From Psychrobacter sp. Pi2-1 (GTDB lineage: Bacteria > Pseudomonadota > Gammaproteobacteria > Pseudomonadales > Moraxellaceae), in assembly GCF_904846645.1 (NCBI RefSeq), contig NZ_CAJHBO010000003.1:1-64000 (forward strand): a DNA stretch of 64,000 nucleotides, given 5' to 3'. Both the position numbers and the translations under genes were made by a program. Shown here piece after piece: positions 40,050 through 48,540 of this stretch. The notes under the pieces are model-generated. The model was given only the letters and a program-made list of their open reading frames with translations. It was not told where the DNA came from and did no database searches. The first letter of the stretch is position 1. Each line of letters starts with the position of its first letter.

Positions 40050-41675
40050 ATGATTGAGTTACAACAAACGTGGATGCTACCAGCATTAATTGCAATTCCT
40101 TTTATTGCAGGATTGCTATGCTGGGTAGTAGAGCGATTTAATAAACGTCTGCCGCGCTGGATTGCCTTGATCGGTATGATGTTGACTTTTGCTTTGTCGT
40201 TGGTACTTTGGCAGCAAGGTAATTTTAGCGGTATGAGTAAGCAGGTCATTGCACCAGATGCTGCCGTGCCTTGGGTCGCTGAATTTAGTGTGCCATGGAT
40301 ACCAAGTTTCGGTATTAGCTTTCACTTAGCACTAGATGGTTTGTCACTGATGATGGTGGCTCTAACAGGTTTGCTTGGTGTGGCAGCTGTTGCTTGTTCG
40401 TGGAATGAGATTCAGCGCCGTGTTGGTTTCTTCCATTTAAACTTGCTATGGAGTTTGGGCGGCGTTATTGGTGTTTTCTTAGCGATTGACCTATTCTTAT
40501 TCTTCTTCTTTTGGGAGATGATGCTGGTTCCTATCTACTTCTTGATCGCCATTTGGGGTCATGATGTGGTTGGCAAAACCAAAGAGTATGCCGCAACTAA
40601 GTTCTTTATCTATACCCAAGCGTCTGGGCTTATCATGCTCATCGGTATTTTGGTATTGGTCATTATCAGCTATGCCCAAAAAGGGGTAGTGAGCTTTAAC
40701 TATAATGACCTGCTCGGTACGTCACTTGGCGGCTGGGAATATCCAATCATGCTGTGCTTCTTCATTGGCTTTGCGGTGAAGTTACCAATCATTCCTTTCC
40801 ACGGCTGGTTGCCAGATGCGCATGCGCAGGCACCAACGGCAGGTTCGGTGGATTTGGCAGGTGTACTAATTAAAACTGCTGCATATGGTTTGATTCGTTT
40901 TGTGTTGCCGCTATTTCCAGCAGCCTCACAAGAGTTTGCACCGATAGCAATTACCCTAGGTACGATTGGTATCTTCTACGGTGCATGGCTTGCGTTTATG
41001 CAGACCGACATGAAGCGTTTGCTGGCCTATACCAGTATCTCGCATATGGGTTTTGTGGTACTAGCAATTTATGCTGGAACATTGCTCAGCTTGCAAGGTC
41101 TGATGATTCAGATGCTTGCTCATGGTTTAAGTTCAGCTGCACTATTCATTATGGCAGGACAGCTATATGAGCGTCTGCATACACGCGATTTGACCTTAAT
41201 GGGTGGTATGTGGGGACAGTTCCGCTATTACGCACCGATATTGATGTTCTTCTGTGCCGCGCTGCTAGGTATTCCTGGTACGGGTAACTTCATTGGTGAG
41301 TTCATGATTTTATTTGGCTCATTTGCTCAGTATCCAGTGTTTGTGGTTTTTGCGACATTCAGTTTGGTATTAGCAGGTCTTTATTCGCTGATTTTGATTC
41401 ATCGCGCACTATTTGGTGAAAACAACATCGCTGCATTGGCAGAGCGAGAAACTAAGTCACATGGCTTACCTGCACGTAAACTAAAAGATTTGGGCAAGCG
41501 CGAGCTGTCATTACTACTGATGTTAGCTGCTGGTTTGGTATGGCTCGGACTGTACCCACAGCCGTTCCTTGATACCTCAAGTCACGCAATGCAGTGGATC
41601 AATAACGCATATATATACAGTCAAGTGACACAGGTAGATGCGTCGCAGCTGCTTGATGTAATGGAGGCACGTTAA
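40050..41675 (+). CDS. nuoM: NADH-quinone oxidoreductase subunit M
   Basis: A 541-residue antiporter-like subunit with about 14 helices. The key Glu is in FFFWEMMLVPIYFLI and the Lys in GFAVKLPIIPFHGWLPDAH, followed by AGVLIKTAAYGLIR. It is the middle proton pump of the membrane arm. It lies between nuoL and nuoN with 3-base gaps on both sides. The length is close to E. coli (509). Confidence 0.98.
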   Translation: MIELQQTWMLPALIAIPFIAGLLCWVVERFNKRLPRWIALIGMMLTFALSLVLWQQGNFSGMSKQVIAPDAAVPWVAEFSVPWIPSFGISFHLALDGLSLMMVALTGLLGVAAVACSWNEIQRRVGFFHLNLLWSLGGVIGVFLAIDLFLFFFFWEMMLVPIYFLIAIWGHDVVGKTKEYAATKFFIYTQASGLIMLIGILVLVIISYAQKGVVSFNYNDLLGTSLGGWEYPIMLCFFIGFAVKLPIIPFHGWLPDAHAQAPTAGSVDLAGVLIKTAAYGLIRFVLPLFPAASQEFAPIAITLGTIGIFYGAWLAFMQTDMKRLLAYTSISHMGFVVLAIYAGTLLSLQGLMIQMLAHGLSSAALFIMAGQLYERLHTRDLTLMGGMWGQFRYYAPILMFFCAALLGIPGTGNFIGEFMILFGSFAQYPVFVVFATFSLVLAGLYSLILIHRALFGENNIAALAERETKSHGLPARKLKDLGKRELSLLLMLAAGLVWLGLYPQPFLDTSSHAMQWINNAYIYSQVTQVDASQLLDVMEAR

Positions 41676-41678
41676 GTC

Positions 41679-43157
41679 ATGAATGATATTACGATGAATG
41701 ATTTGATAGGATTGTTGCCTTACGCGCCGATTATCGCCGTAGTGATTACGGTACTGACGGTTATGATCGCGATTACCTTTAAACGCTCGCACATGGTCAC
41801 TGGTACGATTACGGTGGCAGGCTTGAATGTTGGTCTATTTACCCTTATCGGGCAGATGATCGGTGTGATTGACAGCGGGTCTATCGCGCCAAACGCTGAG
41901 CAGTTATTTGTTATAGATAACTTTGCTCAATTTAATATGGTGGTGATTTTTATCTGTGCTTTGGCTTGTTGTACGCTGTCTTATGCGTATCTGGCCAATC
42001 TCAAAGATAACAAAGAAGAGCTGTATTTGCTCATGCTGCTATCGACCATTGGTGCATTACTCATGGTAAGCGCGCAGCATATGGCGTCATTCTTTATGAG
42101 CTTGGAGATGCTGTCAGTACCGTTATATGGTTTGCTTGCTTATACTTATATGCGCAACCAGTCACTTGAGTCGGGACTGAAGTATTTGGTATTGTCGGCG
42201 ACTGCATCAGCGACATTGCTAATGGGTATGGCCTTTATCTATGCAGAAGTAGGCTCACTAGCATTTAAGCCAATCAGCATGGTGCTGGGCAATATCTTTG
42301 AGTCGCCACTACTGATATTAGGCGCGGCAATGATGATGTTTGGTATCGCCTTTAAACTCTCGGCTGCTCCTTTCCATATGTGGACGCCAGATGTTTACGA
42401 AGGTGCACCAGCGCCTATCGCTACCTTTTTAGCATCCGTATCAAAAGTGGCGATGATGGCACTAGCCGTGCGTTTCTTAATCGATACTGCTTTGCTAGCA
42501 TTGCCATCAGTGCAAATGCTATTGATGGTCATGGCTACTTTATCTATCTTGGTAGGTAACTTGTTGGCAGTACGTCAAACTAGCCTGAAACGTCTACTTG
42601 GTTACTCATCTATTGCCCATATGGGTTATGTGATGATCGTGATTGTCAGCATTGGTTCAGCCGCTGATAGTATCTCTAGTATGTATATGGCGGTTTATGC
42701 CTTTACCTCTATCGGTGCCTTTGGTGTAGTGACGTTGATGTCGAGTCCGTATCGCTTATCTGGTGAAGCTGATGAGTTGACGCATTATCAAGGGCTATTC
42801 TGGCGTCGTCCATTATTGACCGCTGTCATGACTATCATGATGTTGTCATTGGCTGGTATTCCGTTGACGGCAGGCTTTATCACTAAGCTATTTGCTATCT
42901 TAGCTGCAGTACAAGGCACCAACTGGTTCTTGGCTGCGATGATTATCTTGGGCAGTGCGATTGGTCTATTCTACTACTTACGCGTTTTACTCACGCTGTT
43001 CAAACGTCCTAAGCAGTTCATCGAGTTTGACGTGTCTGGGCAATGGGGTATTCGTACCGGTGGTATCATGGTCATTGCTGTGACGGCGATTATTCTATTC
43101 TTTGGTATCTTGCCAAATAGTATGATTGAGTGGGCAAGTTTGGCTCGCATTTGGTAA
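41679..43157 (+). CDS. nuoN: NADH-quinone oxidoreductase subunit N
   Basis: A 492-residue antiporter-like subunit with about 14 helices. Key residues: the Glu in MSLEMLSVPLYGLLAY, the Lys in GIAFKLSAAPFHMWTPDVYEG, and the Lys in ASVSKVAMMA. It is the last gene of the operon and is followed by a strong terminator. GGAGG stands 12 bases before ATG. The length agrees with E. coli (485). Confidence 0.98.
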   Translation: MNDITMNDLIGLLPYAPIIAVVITVLTVMIAITFKRSHMVTGTITVAGLNVGLFTLIGQMIGVIDSGSIAPNAEQLFVIDNFAQFNMVVIFICALACCTLSYAYLANLKDNKEELYLLMLLSTIGALLMVSAQHMASFFMSLEMLSVPLYGLLAYTYMRNQSLESGLKYLVLSATASATLLMGMAFIYAEVGSLAFKPISMVLGNIFESPLLILGAAMMMFGIAFKLSAAPFHMWTPDVYEGAPAPIATFLASVSKVAMMALAVRFLIDTALLALPSVQMLLMVMATLSILVGNLLAVRQTSLKRLLGYSSIAHMGYVMIVIVSIGSAADSISSMYMAVYAFTSIGAFGVVTLMSSPYRLSGEADELTHYQGLFWRRPLLTAVMTIMMLSLAGIPLTAGFITKLFAILAAVQGTNWFLAAMIILGSAIGLFYYLRVLLTLFKRPKQFIEFDVSGQWGIRTGGIMVIAVTAIILFFGILPNSMIEWASLARIW

Positions 43158-43220
43158 TGTCGCTGAGTTAATACAACAGATAAGTCGCTGCGATCTATCT
43201 GTTGTTACGGTTAAAAAACC

Positions 43221-43263
43221 AAGATGCGCCAGCTTTATGATAAGCTTGGCGCATCTTTTTTAT
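43221..43263 (+). terminator. nuo operon terminator
   Basis: AAGATGCGCC (43221-43230) pairs with GGCGCATCTT (43248-43257), inner AGCTT/AAGCT pairs, then TTTTTT. It lies 64 bases after nuoN. Confidence 0.92.
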
Positions 43264-43350
43264 GCTTACCTTTTTGGTATTTATTTTCTTTTGCCTATCA
43301 AAGGTATCTTATAAAAATACAGTTTAATAAAGTATAAGTGACGAATAATT

Positions 43351-44178
43351 ATGAGTGATAATATTCAAACAGTAACGGTGCTCAGTAAAACCACATGGAC
43401 GCCAAATTTATTTAGCTTTACCGTCAGCCGTCCCGATAGTTTTAAGTTTACAGCGGGGCAGTTTGTACGCTTGGGCGTTAATCCTAGTCAATTAAAATAT
43501 TATCAACAGACTGAGGCAAGTGACGAGAGTTCTGATACCGCATTGAATGAAGATGTTTTTCGCGCGTATTCGATTGTCTCTTCGCCCTTTGATGAGGTGA
43601 TAGAATTCTTCTCTATCGTAATTCCTGACGGTGCATTTACCTCGCAATTGCAGCATTTACAAGTGGGCGATGAACTGCTGCTCAACACCATGCCATTTGG
43701 GTTTTTGACGTTAGCACGTTACCAAAAACCATTGCCAAAAGACTTATGGCTGCTAGCAACAGGGACTGGCTTAGCACCGTTCTTATCGATGCTACAAGAT
43801 TTAAAGACATGGGAAGATTACGAGCACATTGTATTGGCTTATAGCGCACGCACGCTCGATGAACTTGCTTACGTTGAGAAAATAGAGAGCCTACAAGAAG
43901 ACTTCGGTACACTGGTTGATAATCCAGCAAAGCTTATCTTTATCCCAATCGTTACTCGTGAGCCTGTCGATGGTGCATTGTCAGAGCGTCTGCCGAAGCT
44001 GCTGCTAGAGGGTACGTTGCAAGCGCGCGCGGGTATCGCATTAGATATTGATACTACGCATGTCATGCTATGTGGCAACCCAGATATGGTAGAAGATACC
44101 AAAGAGGCATTAAAGACACTGGGACTAGTAATGAATCGCCGCGGTGAGGGTAATATTGCCGTAGAGAACTACTGGTAG
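43351..44178 (+). CDS. fpr: Ferredoxin--NADP(+) reductase
   Basis: A 275-residue flavoprotein of the bacterial FNR family. The FAD-binding block is RAYSIVSSP, the NADP-binding block is LATGTGLAPFLSML, then VMLCGNPDMVEDTKEAL. The C-terminus ends in an aromatic residue (VENYW), typical of subclass I reductases, where it stacks on FAD. It exchanges electrons between NADPH and ferredoxin or flavodoxin, often for iron-sulfur repair under oxidative stress. It carries an insertion (about residues 51-68) rich in Glu, Ser and Asp. It is a single gene between two terminators. Confidence 0.92.
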   Translation: MSDNIQTVTVLSKTTWTPNLFSFTVSRPDSFKFTAGQFVRLGVNPSQLKYYQQTEASDESSDTALNEDVFRAYSIVSSPFDEVIEFFSIVIPDGAFTSQLQHLQVGDELLLNTMPFGFLTLARYQKPLPKDLWLLATGTGLAPFLSMLQDLKTWEDYEHIVLAYSARTLDELAYVEKIESLQEDFGTLVDNPAKLIFIPIVTREPVDGALSERLPKLLLEGTLQARAGIALDIDTTHVMLCGNPDMVEDTKEALKTLGLVMNRRGEGNIAVENYW

Positions 44179-44192
44179 TTGACGACTTTAAT

Positions 44193-44245
44193 AAAAAAAC
44201 GCTGCATCTATAAGGCCAATAACCTCTAAGCTGCAGCGTTTTTTT
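44193..44245. terminator. Bidirectional terminator
   Basis: AAAAAAACGCTGCA (44193-44206) and TGCAGCGTTTTTTT (44232-44245) are exactly complementary, with A and T runs on both sides. It stops fpr (plus) and the orphan gene (minus). Confidence 0.92.
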
Positions 44246-44283
44246 ATGGGATAAAACATTGTCTTATGGGATGAAACATTAGC
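44244..44283. repeat. Two 20-bp tandem repeats after fpr
   Basis: TTATGGGATAAAACATTGTC (44244-44263) and TTATGGGATGAAACATTAGC (44264-44283), three mismatches. They lie between the terminator and the stop codon of the orphan gene. Confidence 0.85.
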
Positions 44284-44286
44284 GAC

Positions 44287-45093
44287 TTACTCTTGGCTTG
44301 GTTCAGTCGCATCGTCTACAGGGTTAATAGGGCCTTGCATCAATTCAGGATCATCATCATCACCGATGATATCTTCGTTACTGCTGGCAGCCAGTAAATC
44401 ACGATAGTTGATTTGAGCCTTCAAAATCATTTGCTCTTCTTCTAGCTCGCCATAATTTATCTGTACCTTATGCAAGGTACTCATGATTTTCTTATTGTTT
44501 TTTAACCAACGATGGATATCGAGATAAATCACTTCGTCTTTTGCGCGAGCAATATTGACGTACGACAGAATAAAGCCTAAAGGGTCTTTTTTGAGGACGC
44601 TATGATAAAACCAAATCGCAAGTTTGACACCTTGGCGTTTCACGAAAGATTCGCAGCGCAGATTTAATATATCGGTATAAGTTTGCTGACCAAATACAAA
44701 GCGCTGCACATTGCGATCGAGCTGAACGTGAACTAAGCGAAAGTTACTTGCTACCTCAGCATAGATGCCGCCTGCATTGACAGTGCAGTACAAACGAAAC
44801 CAATCCTCATGCATCTCGACACGTAGCTCTAAAATGGCTTTTACATTGTCGGTGACGAATTTTTGTAGTGCATCATTAACGTAAGTCTGTGCCACTGGCA
44901 ATGACAACTCATCTTCGAACTTGTCCGTCGTCTTATTATAGATATCTTTAACCGATTGGGCGATACGCTCCCAACCACTGCCGAATGACTCGTCAAAACG
45001 ATAGCCAATACTCTCGAAGAACTCATCAAAATTGTCTGAATTATTCACGTTATCAAAGTCACTCAAACTTATTATCCTTATAGGGCGCGTCAT
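44287..45093 (-). CDS. Hypothetical protein with acidic C-terminal tail
   Basis: A 268-residue protein that I do not recognise. No signal peptide or membrane segments; it is probably cytoplasmic. The middle holds a compact Tyr/Leu/Arg-rich region (LRCESFVKRQGVKLAIWFYH, about 145-164). The last ~40 residues are acidic (EDIIGDDDDPELMQG) with many Asp and Glu. The ATG at 45093 has no ribosome binding site, whereas a TTG at 45066 has AAGGA 8 bases before it, so the true start may be that TTG. Base composition is like its neighbours, so it looks like a lineage gene rather than a recent import. It stands alone. Confidence 0.8.
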   Translation of the reverse strand: MTRPIRIISLSDFDNVNNSDNFDEFFESIGYRFDESFGSGWERIAQSVKDIYNKTTDKFEDELSLPVAQTYVNDALQKFVTDNVKAILELRVEMHEDWFRLYCTVNAGGIYAEVASNFRLVHVQLDRNVQRFVFGQQTYTDILNLRCESFVKRQGVKLAIWFYHSVLKKDPLGFILSYVNIARAKDEVIYLDIHRWLKNNKKIMSTLHKVQINYGELEEEQMILKAQINYRDLLAASSNEDIIGDDDDPELMQGPINPVDDATEPSQE

Positions 45094-45647
45094 TCAATCG
45101 GTGACGTAAAAATGGCTAAACAAACTTTGCAGGCTATCATTAATTTAAACGAAAGCTAATCATCTATAATTTCTGAATATCTACGACCATTAGTAATTTT
45201 TATACTGATAGGTAGCAAAAGCGAAAAACTGACCTCTGATACTAGTGCGTAGTGAATCTGCACTTATTGTGCTGCTTGATTATCTACTCTGCCTAATTAA
45301 GACGATGCACAGTTCTGATTGTTGCAAAGTATCATGCTACTAATTCTATTGTGCTAAAGCAGTATATAACAAATACAGTGGCTTCAAAATGAACACATGC
45401 GTTTTATAGCAATTCATTTGGTATAGACAGTGTTTTGTCTGTCTTATAGATTGTCAAATGCATGTTTTTCAATCAGTGGTTAAGGTTACCAATACTATAT
45501 AGCAGATGTCAAAATGCCGTCTAGGTGCTTATACTGGCGACATAATTCTATGTCATGTTATGATAGCGCCAGTATAAATCATGCCTATCGTTACAACACT
45601 TGTTAAATAGTGCTTTGTACTGATGTGCTCACAAGCTGAGATTCATT
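45094..45647. other. Intergenic region upstream of tonB
   Basis: 554 bases between divergent genes, without an open frame. It holds a perfect 11-bp inverted repeat (45529-45539 and 45567-45577) about 70 bases before tonB. No convincing Fur-box match was seen. Confidence 0.45.
45529..45577. repeat. 11-bp inverted repeat upstream of tonB
   Basis: TTATACTGGCG (45529-45539) and CGCCAGTATAA (45567-45577) are exact complements with a 27-base loop that itself contains ACATA/TATGT. No T run follows, so it is more likely a regulatory or cruciform site than a terminator. Confidence 0.7.
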
Positions 45648-46535
45648 GTGGCCTATATAAAAGACTCACAGAGCTATCATTTTTCGGCGCAAGCGCCCAA
45701 GCGCGATATAAGTTTGCCTGTTGCTATTGTTATTGCGGTGGCTGTTCATGTGCTGATTATTTTTGGGATTAGCTTCTCTATGGGAAAAGACCCAGCTGCT
45801 ATGATGCAAGATGTGGCAAAGGTGCTGACCGATAACATGAAGCCTAACGAAGATGCGCACTTTATTGCCAACGCTTCACAAGAAGGCGGCGGTACAATAG
45901 AAGAGCAGCTAAGACAAGAGAACAATCAGCTAAGTGCAATGTCTGCTGAGCAAGTGAGTGAGACTCAAGACATCGTTAACTTACAGCGTAAAGTGCGTCA
46001 GCAGCGTTATCAAGAGAGTTATCTACGCACGACGTTGAGTTGGCGTCAGGCCACTGTAGAGTCGGATAATGACAGCGAGCAAGCGCAAGATGACGCGATG
46101 GCGCAAGAAGAGCGGCTACGTAAGCAGATTGCTACCTTAGAAGCTCAGCTATCTCAGCGTCAGCAGGTCTACGCGACCAAATCCAAAGTCGTGACCATGG
46201 ATAGTAACTCGACCACACGGGGTGCGGCAGCAGACTATATCAATACATTTCGTGAGCATGTCGAGCGAGTGGGCAACTTGCATTATCCTGTGCAAGCGCG
46301 TGCCCAAGGTATTACGGGTGAAGTACGGCTTATGGTTATCATCAGTAACGACGGCAATATCAAAGCCATTCGTTTGCTTGAAAGCTCAAACTCTACGATA
46401 TTGGATGAAGCGGCCAAGCAGTCGGTACGACAAGCTGCACCCTTTGGTAAATTCACTGAAGACATGAGCGATATCGTCGAGCTGCGCTTGATACGTACCT
46501 ACCGCTATAGTGATACAGTCGAAGTAACGTACTAA
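45648..46535 (+). CDS. TonB family energy transducer
   Basis: A 295-residue protein with a GTG start and a weak ribosome binding site. A short cytosolic N-terminus, one membrane helix (about 23-43), a Glu/Gln-rich periplasmic stalk with coiled-coil character (about 70-185), and a C-terminal TonB domain (about 205-295: HYPVQARAQGITGEVRLMV, then LDEAAKQSVRQAAPFG). It carries energy from ExbB-ExbD to outer membrane receptors. The stalk is Gln-rich and coiled rather than Pro-rich, unlike classical TonB, so it may be a specialised paralogue (TonB3-like). No exbBD are nearby. Confidence 0.85.
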   Translation: MAYIKDSQSYHFSAQAPKRDISLPVAIVIAVAVHVLIIFGISFSMGKDPAAMMQDVAKVLTDNMKPNEDAHFIANASQEGGGTIEEQLRQENNQLSAMSAEQVSETQDIVNLQRKVRQQRYQESYLRTTLSWRQATVESDNDSEQAQDDAMAQEERLRKQIATLEAQLSQRQQVYATKSKVVTMDSNSTTRGAAADYINTFREHVERVGNLHYPVQARAQGITGEVRLMVIISNDGNIKAIRLLESSNSTILDEAAKQSVRQAAPFGKFTEDMSDIVELRLIRTYRYSDTVEVTY

Positions 46536-46696
46536 GGTTAACGTATTCAAGCACTAAGAAGACAGGTGCTAAGAAAAAAGTTACTGAAAATAAAGTTACT
46601 GAAAACACAATTGTTAAGAATAACGCTTAACGCACTATTTTTTATCATTAAAGATACTCAAGTTCATAACACACAGCTATAAAATAAAGAGTCAGT

Positions 46697-47572
46697 ATGG
46701 AATTTTTAGGTTTTACCGTCGATGTCGCTACCTTAACGAGCAACGCCCTAGAGCTGGTCATTAAAGTCGCTTTAGCAATACTTATATTTATCGTTGGACG
46801 TTGGCTTGCCAAAAAGGCAGTCGCTTTTTCCGATCGCTTGATGACGCGTAGCCATCTGGACGAGACAGTTGCTAGTTTTCTAAGTCGTCTATTGTATGGC
46901 GTACTACTGGTCGTGGTGATTTTAGCTGCACTTAGTAAAGTCGGTGTACAGACTACTTCGGTCGTCGCGATCTTAGGTGGTGCCGCTGTCGCCGTTGGTT
47001 TGTCACTAAAAGACCAGCTATCAAATTTTGCCGCTGGTATTATGATTGTGACGTTTCGCCCGTTTGTACGCGGTGATTATGTACAGATTAGTAGCTACAC
47101 AGGTACGGTGACTGAGATTACCTTGGTTAATACCCATCTGACGACCATTAACAATCACGATATCATCATTCCTAATAGCGATATCACGACTTCACCTGTG
47201 GTCAATTATACAGCGCTACCCAATCGCCGCGTCGATATCACCGTCGGTATTGGCTACGATGCTGATATCAAAACGGCTAAAGACGTGATGCTAAGTCTGG
47301 CAAGAAATAACCCATTGGCTTTCACTGATCCTGAGCCTATCGTGCGAGTGACCAATCTAGGCGACAACTCAGTAGATCTTACCCTAAACGTTTGGACAAC
47401 CAATGCCGATTGGTGGTCGATGCAGTGCGAGCTACTAGAGCAATTCAAGCAAGCTCTAGATGATGAGAAGATTGAGATTCCATTCCCGCAGCGCAGTGTC
47501 CATGTTAAAGGCTTAGATCATATGATCAACCAAATGGGTCAAGCGCAAAAACTACCATTAACTAAAGATTAA
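46697..47572 (+). CDS. mscS: Small-conductance mechanosensitive channel (MscS family)
   Basis: A 291-residue protein like E. coli MscS (286). Three N-terminal membrane helices, the pore helix with the Gly/Ala pattern (ILGGAAVAVGLSLKDQLSNFAAGIMI, shown here in two blocks: ILGGAAVAVG and LSNFAAGIM), and the beta domain with IVTFRPFVRGDYV and PNSDITTSPVVNY. It opens on membrane tension and releases solutes in osmotic downshock. It is a single gene; its start codon follows AAAGAG. Confidence 0.93.
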   Translation: MEFLGFTVDVATLTSNALELVIKVALAILIFIVGRWLAKKAVAFSDRLMTRSHLDETVASFLSRLLYGVLLVVVILAALSKVGVQTTSVVAILGGAAVAVGLSLKDQLSNFAAGIMIVTFRPFVRGDYVQISSYTGTVTEITLVNTHLTTINNHDIIIPNSDITTSPVVNYTALPNRRVDITVGIGYDADIKTAKDVMLSLARNNPLAFTDPEPIVRVTNLGDNSVDLTLNVWTTNADWWSMQCELLEQFKQALDDEKIEIPFPQRSVHVKGLDHMINQMGQAQKLPLTKD

Positions 47573-47621
47573 AGAGTAGCTGCCTAATATTTAAAAGACT
47601 GTTTAATAGAGCAGTGCTAGT

Positions 47622-48221
47622 TTATACATAAGGGTTTGGTAGGTTTAGGCCTGCCAAAATCTCAATCTCAAAGTACTCCATCTCATCTTGCTCAGCTTGT
47701 CCGAGCTCGTGATCAAAACCCAGTAGGTGTAGCACGCCATGCACTAGCAAATGGCTGATGTGCTGCGCCACGGTTTTGTCCTGTTCAGCCGCTTCACGTA
47801 CCATCACTTCATGACAGATAATTAACTCTCCAAGAGGCAATGTTGGCATTAGCTCAATGACGGCAGCAGGTAATTCGCTTGGATAAGACAAAATGTTGGT
47901 CGCATAGTCCTTACCACGTGCTTCTAGATTTAAAGCACGGCCTTCGACGCCATCAGTAATATATATATCTAGAGTTTTAGATTTTTCTTGCCAAAGCTCA
48001 GGATCAATATCTGCAAAATAGGGTAGGGTCAGACCATTATTAATACGACCGTCTATATAATCTAAAGTCGCCATCATAACTGATAGTAAATGCTCGCGAT
48101 TATAAAAAGTATCTAATATTTCATCATCAATACTGTCGGTCGCACTGATATCAAGTGCTGCTAAGCTGGCATGGTTGCTAGCGATCTTGTCGTCAAAATT
48201 AGTATTGTCAGGTTTGCTCAT
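47622..48221 (-). CDS. ybeY: Endoribonuclease YbeY
   Basis: A 199-residue protein with the zinc site HGVLHLLGFDHE (His161, His165, His171) characteristic of YbeY, which matures 16S rRNA and takes part in ribosome quality control. An N-terminal extension of ~40 residues (Asp/Ser-rich) makes it longer than E. coli YbeY (155). It lies behind phoH on the same strand, the usual pairing, but a terminator and 319 bases separate them, so it probably has its own promoter. Confidence 0.95.
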   Translation of the reverse strand: MSKPDNTNFDDKIASNHASLAALDISATDSIDDEILDTFYNREHLLSVMMATLDYIDGRINNGLTLPYFADIDPELWQEKSKTLDIYITDGVEGRALNLEARGKDYATNILSYPSELPAAVIELMPTLPLGELIICHEVMVREAAEQDKTVAQHISHLLVHGVLHLLGFDHELGQAEQDEMEYFEIEILAGLNLPNPYV

Positions 48222-48540
48222 GTGACTGTCCTTTTTATTATAAATAAATGTGTTTTTAAGGCTGTATCGTCTGCGTTATTTACTTAGTGGTTTTTTTATC
48301 ATAAAAGTAGTTCAATCACTGTTTATCTCATCGCTAAAGTGTTGGCTAATAAATAGAGGCCAATGTATAGAATGTATAGAGGCTACTATAGCTAAGTTGC
48401 TGGTAGGCGACTAGTAGCGAAAGAGCTAAATTCAATAAATTACCGGTAAGAAAAAACCGGACTACTTTTAGTAATCCGGTTTTCTTATGCAAGATAAACG
48501 CTTATAGCAAATGATTGTAATTCGATGATTAGCTTAATTA
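48222..48540. other. Intergenic region between phoH and ybeY
   Basis: 319 bases. It holds the phoH terminator (48451-48487), and a 9-bp tandem repeat AATGTATAG near 48362. The ybeY promoter should lie between 48222 and 48440 but was not identified. Confidence 0.5.
48451..48487 (-). terminator. phoH terminator
   Basis: AAAACCGGACTACT (48454-48467) pairs with AGTAATCCGGTTTT (48471-48484), one mismatch, with a run of T on the minus strand from 48457 downward. It separates phoH from ybeY. Confidence 0.85.

Noticed and set aside
43126-43314. 62-codon frame at the end of nuoN
   Set aside because: Starts inside nuoN and crosses the nuo terminator; not a gene.
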